A model generated the notes under the pieces. It was not told the DNA's origin, searched no databases, and worked only from the letters and a program-made list of their open reading frames with translations. Source: Gemmobacter caeni (GTDB lineage: Bacteria; Pseudomonadota; Alphaproteobacteria; Rhodobacterales; Rhodobacteraceae). Taken from it: a DNA stretch of 64,000 nucleotides. Location: assembly GCF_003054195.1 (NCBI RefSeq), contig NZ_QBKP01000003.1, forward strand, positions 310,001 through 374,000, given 5' to 3'. Shown here piece after piece: positions 16,623-26,158 of the stretch. The first letter of the stretch is position 1. Every line of letters starts with the position of its first letter. The translations under genes and the position numbers were made by a program.

Positions 16623-16726
16623 TATTTCATCCCTGCCCATCGGCCGCTTTGTGCCGGATTATCTTTCAATCGCTTGGACTTGCGCGCGGAATCTGACATT
16701 CTGCGCGAAGTTTGCGGGAGGCACGC

Positions 16727-17116
16727 ATGCAGCAGTATGAATTCAAGGTCATTCCGGCGCCGCGCAAGGCCGAAAAGGTCCGGGGTCTGAAATCGGTCGA
16801 AGACCGTTTCGCCCATGCGCTGATGCAGCTGATGAACCGGCTGGGCGCCGAGGGCTGGGATTATGTCCGGGCTGATGTCCTGCCCTGTGATGAACGGGTG
16901 GGTCTGACGGGTAAGGCCACCAATTTCCACAACATGCTGGTGTTCCGCCGTCCGGTTCGGGCCGAAGCGGTCGCGGCGCTGCCCGAGGTGGCCGAAGTTG
17001 CTGCGGCGATGCCCGCGCGTCTGACCACGCATACGGAGGAAGGCCGGGCGCCTGCCGTTGGCCCGGCACGTCCGCAGGAAAAGCCTTCCGACAACCCTGA
17101 AATCGCCGCCGAGTGA
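16727..17116 (+). CDS. DUF4177 domain protein
   Basis: 129 residues. Residues 1-80 (MQQYEFKVIPAPRKAEKVRG, then LMNRLGAEGWDYVRADVLPC and FHNMLVFRRP) match the small DUF4177 domain, which has no known function. The remaining ~50 residues are alanine/proline-rich and probably disordered. ATG 16727 follows GGGAGG. Its stop codon abuts, with no gap, the stop codon of the convergent HisC-like gene at 17117. Confidence 0.8.
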   Translation: MQQYEFKVIPAPRKAEKVRGLKSVEDRFAHALMQLMNRLGAEGWDYVRADVLPCDERVGLTGKATNFHNMLVFRRPVRAEAVAALPEVAEVAAAMPARLTTHTEEGRAPAVGPARPQEKPSDNPEIAAE

Positions 17117-18226
17117 TCAGCCACGCGCGGCGGCCAATGCCTTGGGCAGGGCAGCCGCGAACTTGTCCATCAGTGCGGCGGGGCCGCAGCTGACGCGGAT
17201 GCAGCGGTCATGTGGCGCAACGAAGGGCATGCGGATGAAGATGCCGCGCGCCGCCAGTTCACGCACGACCGCGCGCGCGAAATCGCCATTGGCACCGCAG
17301 TCGATGGTCACGAAATTCGTGGCCGAGGGCAGGGGTGTCAGGCCGTTGTCGTGCGCGATCACGGTGAGACGGTCGCGGGATGTCGCGACTTCGTTCCGCA
17401 CATGGGCCAGCCAGTCCTGATCGGCCAGCGCGGCGAGTGCCCCGGCCTGCGCGATGCGCCCCATGCCGAAATGATTGCGCACCTTGTTGAAGGCCGAGAC
17501 CAGCCCCGGCGCCGCGATGGCATAGCCGACACGCAGCCCCGCCATCCCATATCCCTTTGAAAAGGTGCGGAAGCGGATCACGCGCGGGTCGTCTGCGTCG
17601 ATCCGGGCCTCGGTCCCCGGCGGCGCGAGGTCGATATAGGCCTCGTCCAGCACCATCAGAACGCCCTCGGGCAGCCGGGCCGCCATATCGGCGATCACGG
17701 TGCCGGGATGATGCGAGCCCATCGGGTTGTCCGGGTTGGCGACGTACAGCAGTTTCGGCTGAACCTCCGCCGCGCGGGCCAGCAGCGCCTCTGGGTCTTC
17801 ATGGTTGCCGATATACGGCTCCTTGTGCAGCAGCCCGCCAAAGCCCGCGACGTGAAAGTTGAAGGTCGGATAGGCACCATCCGAGGTGACCACGGCATCG
17901 CCCGGTTCCACGACCAGTCGCACCAGATAGCCCAGCAGCCCGTCGATCCCTTCGCCTACCACGATATGATCCGGCGTCACGCCGTGATGCGCCGCCAGCG
18001 CGCCCCGCAGATCGTGGTTTTCCGGGTCGCCATACATCCAGACATCCTGCGCTGCTGCCGCCATTGCGGCGATGGCGCGGGGCGAGGGGCCGAAGGTGTT
18101 CTCATTCGCGCCAAGCCGCGCGGTGAAATGGTGGCCCGAGGCGCGTTCTGCGGTTTCCGGTCCGACGAAGGGCACGGTGGCGGGCAGCGACTGAACGAGC
18201 GGGGTGTAACGCGGGGACTGGGTCAT
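17117..18226 (-). CDS. HisC-like class I/II aminotransferase
   Basis: 369 residues with the fold-type I PLP layout: LGANENTFGPSPRA near the N-terminus, YVANPDNPMGS, the PLP aspartate in VLDEAYIDL, and the Schiff-base lysine in TFSKGYGMAGLRVGY. It resembles histidinol-phosphate aminotransferases, which also act on aromatic amino acids. No his genes are near, so it may be a paralogue for phenylalanine, tyrosine or another substrate. It is followed on the same strand by nothing close; the DUF1992 gene lies 37 bp upstream on the same strand and could be co-transcribed. Confidence 0.85.
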   Translation of the reverse strand: MTQSPRYTPLVQSLPATVPFVGPETAERASGHHFTARLGANENTFGPSPRAIAAMAAAAQDVWMYGDPENHDLRGALAAHHGVTPDHIVVGEGIDGLLGYLVRLVVEPGDAVVTSDGAYPTFNFHVAGFGGLLHKEPYIGNHEDPEALLARAAEVQPKLLYVANPDNPMGSHHPGTVIADMAARLPEGVLMVLDEAYIDLAPPGTEARIDADDPRVIRFRTFSKGYGMAGLRVGYAIAAPGLVSAFNKVRNHFGMGRIAQAGALAALADQDWLAHVRNEVATSRDRLTVIAHDNGLTPLPSATNFVTIDCGANGDFARAVVRELAARGIFIRMPFVAPHDRCIRVSCGPAALMDKFAAALPKALAAARG

Positions 18227-18263
18227 GGCCGCATATCAGCCGGAAACCGGCCGGCCTGCAAGA

Positions 18264-18596
18264 TCAGCCTTTCATGAAGGCGCGCCGCGCCTCTTCGGCC
18301 ATGGCCTGCCGCATTTGCAGATCGGCCAGAACCCGCATTGCCGCCTTGCGTTCGGCCTCGTCCACCAGCGTGGCAAGATGCGCCTGCTGGGCGAGGACCT
18401 GCTTTTTCAGGGTGATTTCCTCGGGCAGCGCACCGGCTTCGGCCATGATGCGAAACCCCACAGCCTCGCCCGCCGAAACGAAGGCATCGCCGGGCCGATC
18501 AGGCAAAGGCTGCCCCTCACCCTTCAGGCCCGAAAGCTTCCCCTCGGCGCGGGCTTTCATCATCATCCGTTCGGCAATGCGGTTCAGCCATGTCAT
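18264..18596 (-). CDS. DUF1992 (DnaJ-homologue C28-like) protein
   Basis: 110 residues. MTWLNRIAERMMMKARAEGK, the GKLSGLKGEGQPLPDRPG motif and a central GFRIMAEAGALPEEITLKKQ are the family signature. A helical tail follows. Function is unknown in bacteria; it has no J-domain here. I start at ATG 18596, which begins the conserved domain; in-frame extensions upstream would run into the promoter region of the divergent MFS gene. Confidence 0.82.
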   Translation of the reverse strand: MTWLNRIAERMMMKARAEGKLSGLKGEGQPLPDRPGDAFVSAGEAVGFRIMAEAGALPEEITLKKQVLAQQAHLATLVDEAERKAAMRVLADLQMRQAMAEEARRAFMKG

Positions 18597-18715
18597 GCGC
18601 TGATTCTGGGCCTGCCCGGACGTAAAGACAAGACCTGCGACAAAGGGTTGCACCCGGCGGCGAAACGGCGCGATATGGCGGCATCCCCGGAAAACGTGTC
18701 GCCCGAGGCCTGACA

Positions 18716-20344
18716 GTGATCGAACGCAGACCGACTTTCGCCCCTTTCGCCAACCCCGACTTCCGCCTGCTCTGGACTGCAACGGTGATTTCGCAGCTTG
18801 GCGGACTGATCCAGACGGTCGGGGCGGGGTGGCTGATGACCTCGCTGACCGACTCGCATCAGCTGATCGCGCTGGTACAGGCCTCGAACACGCTGCCGAT
18901 CATGGTGCTGTCGCTGATCGCAGGCGCGCTGGCCGACAATTTCCCGCGCCGCATCATCCTGATCTGGGCGCAGGTCTTTCTGTTTACCGCCTCGGTGGCG
19001 CTGTCGGTCGTGGCCTTCTGGGGCACGATGACGCCCTGGCTTCTGCTGTCTTTCACCTTCCTGATCGGCTGCGGCACGGCGCTTTACAATCCGTCCTGGC
19101 AGGCCAGCATGGGCGATATCGTGGAACGCGAGGATCTGCCGCAGGCCGTCAGCCTGAACTCCATGGGGTTCAATATGATGCGCTCGGTCGGACCGGCGAT
19201 CGGGGGGGCGGTGGTGGCGGCGTTCGGTGCGGCTGCGGCCTTTGCCATCAATGCGGCGAGCTATCTGCCGCTGCTGGGCGCGCTGATGCGCTGGCGCCCG
19301 GCCTATCCCGAACGGCGGCTGCCGCGCGAATCCCTGCGGGCGGCGCTGTCGTCGGGGCTGCGCTATGTGGCGATGTCTCCGAACCTGATGCGGGCCATGG
19401 CGCGGGCGGGGCTGTTCGGCTTTGGGGCCTGCGCGGTGCTGGCGCTGCTGCCGATGGTGGCGCGCGATCTGCTGCACGGCACCGCGCTGACCTACGGCAT
19501 CACGCTGGGCGCCTTCGGCTTTGGCGCCATCGGCGGGGTGATGCTGAACGGACCGCTGCGGGCACGGCTGAAGAATGAAAGCATCGTGCGCGGCGGCTGT
19601 CTGGTCTTTGCCGTGGGGCTGGTCGCGCTGGGGTTGAGCCGCAGCCTGTGGATGACCGCGCCTGCGCTGCTGATCTGCGGCGGCGCTTGGGTCATGTCGC
19701 TGTCGCTGTTCAACGTGACGGTGCAATTATCCTCGCCGCGCTGGGTGGTCGGGCGGGCGCTGTCGTTCTATCAGACGGCGGCCTTTGGCGGCATGACAGT
19801 GGGCGCCTGGGTCTGGGGCGCGGTGGCGGATGCGGGCGGCGTCAGCCTTGCGCTTTACTTCGCCGCAGGCGCGCTGGTGCTGGCCGCGCTGTCGGGGCTG
19901 TGGCTGGCGGTGGGCGAGTTCGGCGGCCTCAGCCTTGATCCGGTGGGGCCGTTCAATGCGCCGCCGCTGCGGCTGGATCTGCGGGGGCGGTCGGGGCCGA
20001 TCATGGTGATGATCGACTATCGCATCGCCGAGGAAGATGTGCCTGCGTTTCTGGAGGTGATGCAGGAACGTCGCCGCATCCGTCGCCGTGATGGCGCGCG
20101 GGCCTGGGCGCTGCTGCGCGATCTGGAAGACCCCGATATCTGGGTCGAAAGCTACCACGTCGCGACCTGGGTCGAATATATCCGGCATGTCGAACGGCGG
20201 ACGAAGGCCGATCTTGCCAATCTGGAGCGGCTGCAAGCCCTGCACCGAGGGCCGGGCAAGCCCGTGGTGCACCGCATGATCGAGCGGCACAGCATCCCGC
20301 ATCCCGGCGAGATGGTGTTGAAACCTGGGCCTGATCTGCCGTGA
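18716..20344 (+). CDS. MFS transporter with C-terminal monooxygenase-like domain
   Basis: 542 residues. Residues 1-405 form an MFS permease of the EntS-like exporter group (opening FAPFANPDFRLLWTATVIS, and about 10-12 hydrophobic segments). Residues about 420-520 are soluble: MVMIDYRIAEEDVPAFLEVM, a short basic stretch, WALLRDLEDPDIWVESYHV and WVEYIRHVERRT. This looks like a dimeric alpha/beta-barrel domain of the antibiotic-biosynthesis-monooxygenase type. Fusion of an exporter to such a domain is known in this DUF894-type family, but its purpose is not. The start is GTG 18716 after GAGG. It is divergent from DUF1992. Substrate is unknown. Confidence 0.82.
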   Translation: MIERRPTFAPFANPDFRLLWTATVISQLGGLIQTVGAGWLMTSLTDSHQLIALVQASNTLPIMVLSLIAGALADNFPRRIILIWAQVFLFTASVALSVVAFWGTMTPWLLLSFTFLIGCGTALYNPSWQASMGDIVEREDLPQAVSLNSMGFNMMRSVGPAIGGAVVAAFGAAAAFAINAASYLPLLGALMRWRPAYPERRLPRESLRAALSSGLRYVAMSPNLMRAMARAGLFGFGACAVLALLPMVARDLLHGTALTYGITLGAFGFGAIGGVMLNGPLRARLKNESIVRGGCLVFAVGLVALGLSRSLWMTAPALLICGGAWVMSLSLFNVTVQLSSPRWVVGRALSFYQTAAFGGMTVGAWVWGAVADAGGVSLALYFAAGALVLAALSGLWLAVGEFGGLSLDPVGPFNAPPLRLDLRGRSGPIMVMIDYRIAEEDVPAFLEVMQERRRIRRRDGARAWALLRDLEDPDIWVESYHVATWVEYIRHVERRTKADLANLERLQALHRGPGKPVVHRMIERHSIPHPGEMVLKPGPDLP

Positions 20345-20363
20345 CGGCGAGGTGAAAAAGGAA

Positions 20364-20433
20364 GGGGGGCTGTCTGCCCCCCCTTGCGCCTTACGGCACA
20401 TTCATCCGCTGATGATATTTTCTGACAGAAAAT
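20364..20433. terminator. Convergent terminator region between MFS gene and valS
   Basis: Two hairpins occupy the 92-bp gap. GGGGGGC-TGTCT-GCCCCCC (20364-20382) is 20 bp after the MFS stop. ATTTTCT-GAC-AGAAAAT (20417-20433) is 4 bp after the valS stop. Each probably ends transcription of the nearer gene. Confidence 0.6.
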
Positions 20434-20436
20434 GCC

Positions 20437-23400
20437 TCAGCCGATTTCTGCCAGACGGGCGACGGCGGCAGCGACTTTGGCTGCCTCCTCCTCCCGCGCT
20501 TCCAGATTGGCGCGGGCTTCGTCCACCACCTCTTCCTTGGCGGAGGCGATGAATTTCGGGTTATCGAGCCGCCCTTTCAGCCCCGCAATTTCCTTCCCGA
20601 GCTTTTCAAGCGCCTTCACCAGCCGCGCCTTTTCGGCGCCGATGTCGATGATGCCTTCCAGCGGAATGGCAAAGCTGGCCCCTTCCGCCGCGATGGACAG
20701 TGCGCCTTTCGGGGCTGTCGCCGCATCCGTCAGGCTTTCGATGCGGGCGAGGCGCTTGATCAGCACTTCGTTGCGATCCCAGGCCGCGCGGGCGGCGGTA
20801 TCCATGGTCAGCGCCAGCATGTCGAGCTTCAGCCCGACCGGCACATGCATCTGCGTGCGGGCCGAGCGGATATCGTCGATCAGCCCGGTGACCCAGGTCA
20901 TCTCGCGGTCTGCTTCTGTGTCGATCAGTTCGGCACCGAAGGACGGCCAGTCGGCATGGACCAGCATCCCGTCGCGTTTGCCGGTGGTGGACCAGAGTTC
21001 CTCGGTGATGAAGGGCATGAACGGATGGAGCAGGATCATGGACTGATCCAGCACCCAGCCCATTGTCGCGCGCGTCTCGGCCGCCTGATCCCCGTCGAAC
21101 AGCGGTTTGGCGAATTCGACATACCAGTCGCAGACCTTGCCCCAGACGAATTTGTAAAGCGCGTCCGCCGCCTGATCGAAGCGGAAATCATTCAGCGCAG
21201 CGTTGACCTCGGTCAGCGCCTTGGCGGTTTCACCGATGATCCACTTGTTCGCAGTGGCACTGGCCTGCGGGGCGGTGGCCTGGGTCGTGTGACCCTCCCA
21301 CACGCCGTTCATCTCGGCGAAGCGGCAGGCGTTCCAGAGCTTCGTGCCAAAGTTGCGGTAACCGGCGATGCGCTGGGTATCAAGCTTCAGAACGCCACCA
21401 AGCGAGGCCATGGCGGCATTGGCAAAGCGCAGCGCATCGGCGCCGTATTCGTCGATGATTTCCAGCGGGTCAATGACGTTGCCCAGGGATTTGGACATCT
21501 TCTTGCCCTTGGCGTCGCGCACGAGGCCATGCAGATAGACGGTGTGGAAAGGGATATCCTCCACCACCGCCAATTGCATCATCATCATGCGGGCGACCCA
21601 GAAGAACAGGATGTCCTGCCCGGTGACCAGAACGCTGGTCGGGAAATACCGCGCCAGTTCCGGGGTCTGTTCGGGCCAGCCCAGCGTGCCGATGGGCCAA
21701 AGGCCCGAGGAGAACCAGGTGTCGAGCACATCGGCGTCGCGCCACACCGGATACACCAGATGCGTCGGGTCTTGCGTCAGGTTGTAATCGGCCAAAGCCT
21801 TCGCCAGTGCCTCGACCGCCGCATCACGGTTTTCCACCTCGACCACGCGGGCATGGTTCAGCGGCGCGGGCAGGGGCGCGAGGTCATCCATGAAGCGTTG
21901 GGCCACAGCCTGAAGGTCATGGGCACAGTGGTAGACCGGATCGGCATGGTTAAAGGCGCCATCGGCGAGCAGGCGGAACAGCTCCACCTCGTCCAGCGCA
22001 TTGTCGCCCTCGTCATCGCGGAAGCCGGTCGGCCAGACATCCAGCCCATACCACACCGGGATCTGGTGACCCCACCAGAGCTGACGCGAGATGCACCAGG
22101 GCTCGATATTCTCAAGCCAGTGGTAATAGGTCTTTTCGCCCGATTCCGGGATGATCCTGACCTTGCCCGAGCGCACCGCCTCCAGCGCGGGTTCCACGAT
22201 CTTCGCGGTATCCACGAACCACTGGTCGGTCAGCATCGGCTCGATCACGACTTTCGAGCGATCCCCGAAAGGCTGCATGATCGGTTTGTTCTCGACCACC
22301 GGCTCCAGCCGCAGATGCTCCGATCCCGTCTCCGGGTCGGTTTCCCTGATCATCACGGTGACAGCAAGGCCGATGGCATTAATGTCGGCGATCACCGCCT
22401 TGCGGGCCTCGAACCGGTCCATGCCGCGATATTTCTCGGGGACGAGGTTCAGGCTGTCCACTTCGGATTCATTGGTGGGCGAACCGGTGGCGATTTCGCG
22501 GGCGCGGATCACCGCCTCGGCATAGGGTGCCCCGTCTGCGCGCATCCGGCCACGGGTATCCATCAGCCGGTAGCAGGGCAGGCCCGCACGCTTTGCGACC
22601 TGATAATCGTTGAAATCATGCGCGCCGGTAATCTTCACCGCACCCGAGCCGAAGTTCGGATCGGGGTATTCATCGGTGATGATCGGGATCAGACGGTCGC
22701 ACAGCGGCAGTTTCACCATCTTGCCGACGATGGGGGCATAGCGCGTATCCGAAGGATGCACCGCCACCGCGCCATCACCCAGCATGGTTTCGGGGCGGGT
22801 TGTCGCGATGGAAATGTAGTTCCGCTTCTCGCGGAAGGTCACATTGCCGTCTTCGTCCTTCTCGACATACTCATAGGTTTCGCCGCCCGCGAGTTCGTAT
22901 TTGAAATGCCACATATGGCCCGCGACCTCGATATTCTCGACCTCAAGGTCGGAAATCGCGGTTTCAAAATGCGGGTCCCAGTTCACGAGGCGTTTGCCGC
23001 GATAGATCAGGGCCTTGCGATACATATCGACAAAGACCTTGATCACGGCATCATGGAAATTGCCGGTCTCGCCTTCCGGCGCACCGGGGGCGCCGGACAT
23101 CGTAAAGGCTTCGCGGTCCCAGTCGCACGAGGCGCCAAGCCGCTGCAACTGGCCGATGATCGTGCCGCGCGATTTGACCTTTTGCTGCCAGACCCGTTCG
23201 AGGAACCTCTCGCGCCCCATTTCGGCGCGCGAAGGCTCCTGGTTCTTCGCCATCTCGCGTTCCGTCACCATCTGGGTGGCGATACCAGCGTGATCGGTGC
23301 CGGGTTGCCAGAGCGTGTCATCGCCGCGCATGCGGTGCCAGCGGGTCAGGATGTCCTGCAACGTATTGTTGAAGGCATGGCCCATATGCAGGCTGCCGGT

Positions 23401-23544
23401 CACGTTGGGCGGCGGGATCATGATGGAGAAGGCAGGCGCGCCCGGCTTGGCATTGGCACCGGCCCGCCCGGCCTTGCCGTCGATCCATTGCTTCGAAATG
23501 CGCGCTTCGGCCTCGGTGGCGTTGAAGGTCTTTTCCATCGGCAT
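20437..23544 (-). CDS. valS: Valyl-tRNA synthetase
   Basis: 1035 residues, a class I synthetase that charges tRNA(Val). Landmarks are the HIGH-type motif in [15 protein letters not shown] near residue 40, the editing (CP1) domain in the middle, and the KMSKS motif in [12 protein letters not shown]. The C-terminal coiled-coil arm ([20 protein letters not shown]) is specific to ValRS. I chose ATG 23544 with AAGGGGA upstream; a TTG 24 bases earlier and an ATG at 23538 are alternatives. The VOC and DUF1428 genes lie upstream on the same strand. Confidence 0.97.
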   Translation of the reverse strand: MPMEKTFNATEAEARISKQWIDGKAGRAGANAKPGAPAFSIMIPPPNVTGSLHMGHAFNNTLQDILTRWHRMRGDDTLWQPGTDHAGIATQMVTEREMAKNQEPSRAEMGRERFLERVWQQKVKSRGTIIGQLQRLGASCDWDREAFTMSGAPGAPEGETGNFHDAVIKVFVDMYRKALIYRGKRLVNWDPHFETAISDLEVENIEVAGHMWHFKYELAGGETYEYVEKDEDGNVTFREKRNYISIATTRPETMLGDGAVAVHPSDTRYAPIVGKMVKLPLCDRLIPIITDEYPDPNFGSGAVKITGAHDFNDYQVAKRAGLPCYRLMDTRGRMRADGAPYAEAVIRAREIATGSPTNESEVDSLNLVPEKYRGMDRFEARKAVIADINAIGLAVTVMIRETDPETGSEHLRLEPVVENKPIMQPFGDRSKVVIEPMLTDQWFVDTAKIVEPALEAVRSGKVRIIPESGEKTYYHWLENIEPWCISRQLWWGHQIPVWYGLDVWPTGFRDDEGDNALDEVELFRLLADGAFNHADPVYHCAHDLQAVAQRFMDDLAPLPAPLNHARVVEVENRDAAVEALAKALADYNLTQDPTHLVYPVWRDADVLDTWFSSGLWPIGTLGWPEQTPELARYFPTSVLVTGQDILFFWVARMMMMQLAVVEDIPFHTVYLHGLVRDAKGKKMSKSLGNVIDPLEIIDEYGADALRFANAAMASLGGVLKLDTQRIAGYRNFGTKLWNACRFAEMNGVWEGHTTQATAPQASATANKWIIGETAKALTEVNAALNDFRFDQAADALYKFVWGKVCDWYVEFAKPLFDGDQAAETRATMGWVLDQSMILLHPFMPFITEELWSTTGKRDGMLVHADWPSFGAELIDTEADREMTWVTGLIDDIRSARTQMHVPVGLKLDMLALTMDTAARAAWDRNEVLIKRLARIESLTDAATAPKGALSIAAEGASFAIPLEGIIDIGAEKARLVKALEKLGKEIAGLKGRLDNPKFIASAKEEVVDEARANLEAREEEAAKVAAAVARLAEIG

Positions 23545-23648
23545 GATCGTTCCCCTTTTCGTTGCCAAGGGATGTAGCCAATGCGCCGCCCGAGGGGAAG
23601 GGGCGCGACGGCCGGTTCCGGCCGCCGCGCGTGTTTTCCGGCTGTGGC

Positions 23649-24401
23649 TCAGGCGCCGCCGACCAGCGCGAAATGCGCGCCGCGGCTGTCCTGCGCCATG
23701 CAGATGAAAGCGCCGCCGGGCACTTCTTGCGGGCCATGCAACACCTGGCCGCCCAGTTCGGCAATCTGTGCCATCGCGGCCTTGATCGAGGGCGCACCGA
23801 AATAGGGCAGCCAGTGCGAAGGCACCCCCTCGCTTTGCAACCGCATCATGCCGCCAATGTCGCGACCTTCGCGGGCGAAAAGCTGGTAATTGCCCATCTC
23901 GCCCATCGGCATGGCCGTTGAAGGGGTCCAGCCCAGCAGCGCGGTATAGAAGGCAAGGCCTGCCTCGGGGTCCGTGCTGTGCAATTCGTGCCAGTTGCCG
24001 TGGCCCTGTTTCATCTGGTCAAAGGCCGCGCCCTGCTGCCCCTCCAGCGGTTGAAGCAGGCCGAAGGCGGCGCCCTGCGGATCGACAACAATGGCAAAAA
24101 TGCCGGTGCCGGGGATCGGCTCGGGCGCGCGGAACACCTTGCCGCCAAGCGCAGTCACCTTGTCGCAGGCAGCGGCGCAATCCCCGACCGCGAAATAGAC
24201 CATCCAGAACTCTGGCATCGGCGTGTCGGGTTCCATCATGCCCGCCACCATGGCGCCGTCGCGCAGGGCCAGGATGTAGGAAAACCCTTCCATCCCGGCA
24301 TCCTGAAAATCCCATCCCAGAAGCGGGCCATAAAACGCCTGCGACCGGGCAACAGCGCCGGTGGTCAGCTCATACCAGCAGGGGGCGCCATGTGCGTTCA
24401 T
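23649..24401 (-). CDS. Two-domain VOC (glyoxalase-fold) protein
   Basis: 250 residues containing two vicinal-oxygen-chelate domains (about 3-120 and 130-250). Each opens with the same kind of phrase: [29 protein letters not shown] in the first, [20 protein letters not shown] in the second. The second domain ends with [19 protein letters not shown]. This matches the CFP30B/27-kDa-antigen-like group of unknown substrate, possibly acting in detoxification. It overlaps the upstream DUF1428 gene by 4 bp (ATGA), so they are translated together. The pair is divergent from an HxlR regulator that probably controls them. Confidence 0.82.
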   Translation of the reverse strand: MNAHGAPCWYELTTGAVARSQAFYGPLLGWDFQDAGMEGFSYILALRDGAMVAGMMEPDTPMPEFWMVYFAVGDCAAACDKVTALGGKVFRAPEPIPGTGIFAIVVDPQGAAFGLLQPLEGQQGAAFDQMKQGHGNWHELHSTDPEAGLAFYTALLGWTPSTAMPMGEMGNYQLFAREGRDIGGMMRLQSEGVPSHWLPYFGAPSIKAAMAQIAELGGQVLHGPQEVPGGAFICMAQDSRGAHFALVGGA

Positions 24402-24766
24402 TTCGCGGCTCCTTCCATCAACAGCGGGGTAAAGCCGCCGAAGATCATGCGCTTGCCATCAAAGGGCATATTGGTGAATTCGGCCGGATCTTCCTCGGCA
24501 AGCTTCATCATCTTCTCGTAGGCGCGGCCGCGGGTTTCCTTGTCGGGCCAGATCATCCAGCACAGCACCACGGTTTCATCCTCTTTGGCCTCGACCGCGC
24601 GCAGGAAATCGGTGTGCTTGCCGGGTGGGACGTCGTCCCCCCAGCCAACGACCAGCGACAGCGCGCCTTCATCGCGGAAGTAAGGCCACCATTTCGCTTC
24701 GTGGTCGCGGTAGATCTCGCGGTCTTCGGTTTTGACCGGAATGACGAAACCGTCAATGTAAGCCAT
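24398..24766 (-). CDS. DUF1428 family protein
   Basis: 122 residues, MAYIDGFVIPVKTEDREIYR, then DDVPPGKHTDFLRAVEAKED, VVLCWMIWPDKETRGRAYEK and a late MPFDGKRMIFGGFTPL. This is the DUF1428 (YbaA-like) family, with a dimeric alpha/beta-barrel fold and no known activity. It overlaps the VOC gene by 4 bp and is divergent from HxlR across a 91-bp region containing repeated AGTTA/TAACT elements. Confidence 0.87.
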   Translation of the reverse strand: MAYIDGFVIPVKTEDREIYRDHEAKWWPYFRDEGALSLVVGWGDDVPPGKHTDFLRAVEAKEDETVVLCWMIWPDKETRGRAYEKMMKLAEEDPAEFTNMPFDGKRMIFGGFTPLLMEGAAK

Positions 24767-24809
24767 GCGTGCACCCTCCAGACACTTGCAGGGCCAAGGG
24801 TGGCGGGTG

Positions 24810-24843
24810 TAGTTATGAAAAGCAACTAAAAGTTATATAAACT
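24810..24843. promoter_or_regulatory. Operator/promoter region between DUF1428 and hxlR
   Basis: TAGTT-N9-AACTA (24810-24828) and AGTT-N5-AACT (24831-24843) form two adjacent inverted repeats in the only AT-rich stretch of the divergent promoter. They are probably HxlR binding sites controlling both directions. Confidence 0.5.
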
Positions 24844-24857
24844 AACCAAGGGGCGCG

Positions 24858-25493
24858 ATGTCATCGGGGCGAAGCTATGAGGAAGGCTGTATCGCGGCCC
24901 ATGCGCTGGATCTGATCGGGGATCGCTGGGCCTTGCTTGTGGTGCGCGAGATGATGCTGGGCCCGCGCCGTTTCGGCGCTTTGCGCGAGGGGCTGCCGGG
25001 GATCAGCGCCAATGTCCTGACGCAGCGGCTTGAAGGGCTGGAGGCGGCTGGCGTGGTCGCGCGCGAACATATGCCGGAACCCGCCAAGGTGCAGCTTTAC
25101 CGGCTGACAGAAGCGGGGCTGGCCCTCTGGCCGGTGCTGCGGGCGCTGTGCATCTGGGGCGCGCGCCAGCCGGGGCACGACCCGCGACGGTTTATCAGCC
25201 CGACCGCGCTGATGCTGTCGATGCGCGCCACCTGCGCAAGGGCGCGGGCAGGCGAGCACCGGGTGGCGATGCGTCTGGGGGAGGAGGGCTTCACCATCCG
25301 CACCGGGCCGGGCCGCTTCAAGGTGGAGCGCGGCAATGGCCCCGCCACCTTGCAGTTCAGCGGCGGCACCAATGCGATGGCGGCGGCGATCTATGGCCCG
25401 CAGCCACTGACTGCCACGGCGCAGGGTATGATCGGGTTCGAAGGTGACCCGGAGGAAGGGCAGGCCTTCGTCGACCTGTTCACACTCCGCTGA
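24858..25493 (+). CDS. HxlR family regulator with C-terminal SCP2-like domain
   Basis: 211 residues. Residues about 8-105 are an HxlR winged helix: C11 in EEGCIAAHAL, then IGDRWALLVVREMMLGPRRF, LREGLPGISANVLTQRLEGL and EAAGVVAREH. C11 is at the position where HxlR/DUF24 proteins carry a redox- or electrophile-sensing cysteine. Residues about 120-211 form an extra domain resembling an SCP2 sterol-carrier fold, which could hold a ligand. ATG 24858 follows AAGGGG. It is divergent from DUF1428-VOC. A twin palindrome follows the gene. Confidence 0.85.
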   Translation: MSSGRSYEEGCIAAHALDLIGDRWALLVVREMMLGPRRFGALREGLPGISANVLTQRLEGLEAAGVVAREHMPEPAKVQLYRLTEAGLALWPVLRALCIWGARQPGHDPRRFISPTALMLSMRATCARARAGEHRVAMRLGEEGFTIRTGPGRFKVERGNGPATLQFSGGTNAMAAAIYGPQPLTATAQGMIGFEGDPEEGQAFVDLFTLR

Positions 25494-25501
25494 AGCCGCG
25501 C

Positions 25502-25551
25502 GCAAAAGTTTTCAGGAAAACTTTTGCAAATTTCTTTGGAAAGAAATTTGC
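25502..25551. repeat. AT-rich twin palindrome, copy 2 (inverted relative to copy 1)
   Basis: GCAAAAGTTTTC-AG-GAAAACTTTTGC (25502-25527) and GCAAATTTCTTT-GG-AAAGAAATTTGC (25526-25551) have perfect 12-bp arms and overlap in a shared GC. Read on the minus strand it aligns with copy 1 at 11337: GCGCAAATTTCTT, short loop, AAGAAATTTGCAAA. It lies between the convergent hxlR and Lrp genes and could terminate both. Confidence 0.75.
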
Positions 25552-25568
25552 GCCAGGCGCAGCCGGGG

Positions 25569-26000
25569 TCACACCGCCCGGTCGAATTTCGTCGACAGAT
25601 GGATCAGGCTTTCGGAACTGACCACGCCGGTCAGCGCCCCGATCTGGTCCAGCACCTGATCAAGCACTTGCGTCGAAGGCGCGGCCACCTGTAAAAGCAG
25701 GTCATAGCGGCCCGAGGTGGTAAAGACCCGCTCGATCTCGGCAATCGACTTCAGCCGCGTCAGAATCGCCGCTTGGGCGCGGGGTTCTATGGTCAGCAGC
25801 ACGCTGGCCCGCAACCGGCCCTGCCGCGCCGCCTCGCCCAGTTTCAGCGTGTATCCGGCGATGACGCCGGTGGTCTCCAGCCGCTCCAGCCGCGCTTGCA
25901 CGGTGGAGCGGGCGACCTTCATGCGTCGGGCCAGTGTGGCCACTGACATGCGGGCATCCGCCCCCAGCAGCCCGATTATGTTGCGATCCAGTTCGTCCAT
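25569..26000 (-). CDS. Lrp/AsnC family regulator
   Basis: 143 residues. The N-terminal helix-turn-helix (MDELDRNIIGLLGADARMSV, ATLARRMKVARSTVQARLER) is followed by the RAM/AsnC ligand domain (about 65-143) with ERVFTTSGRYDLLLQV. Such regulators form octamers and respond to amino acids. It is divergent from the ornithine/lysine decarboxylase gene and is likely to regulate it. There is no other target nearby. Confidence 0.9.
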   Translation of the reverse strand: MDELDRNIIGLLGADARMSVATLARRMKVARSTVQARLERLETTGVIAGYTLKLGEAARQGRLRASVLLTIEPRAQAAILTRLKSIAEIERVFTTSGRYDLLLQVAAPSTQVLDQVLDQIGALTGVVSSESLIHLSTKFDRAV

Positions 26001-26158
26001 GCAATTCGCCCGGCTATTTCGTCATTCTGTCACCGATACACTAAGTTTTTGTGGTTTTCATCGGTGAAGTTGTGTCCCATATGCGCATTCCACGTTTTCA
26101 GGAAAAGGGCGGCTCATACGCACCTGGCCTGGTTGTAATGACCGCGCAGGTGCTGGCT

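Noticed and set aside
20845-23577. A 910-codon open frame on the plus strand opposite valS
   Set aside because: It is the antisense shadow of a clear valyl-tRNA synthetase; composition is histidine/arginine-rich and no family is recognisable.
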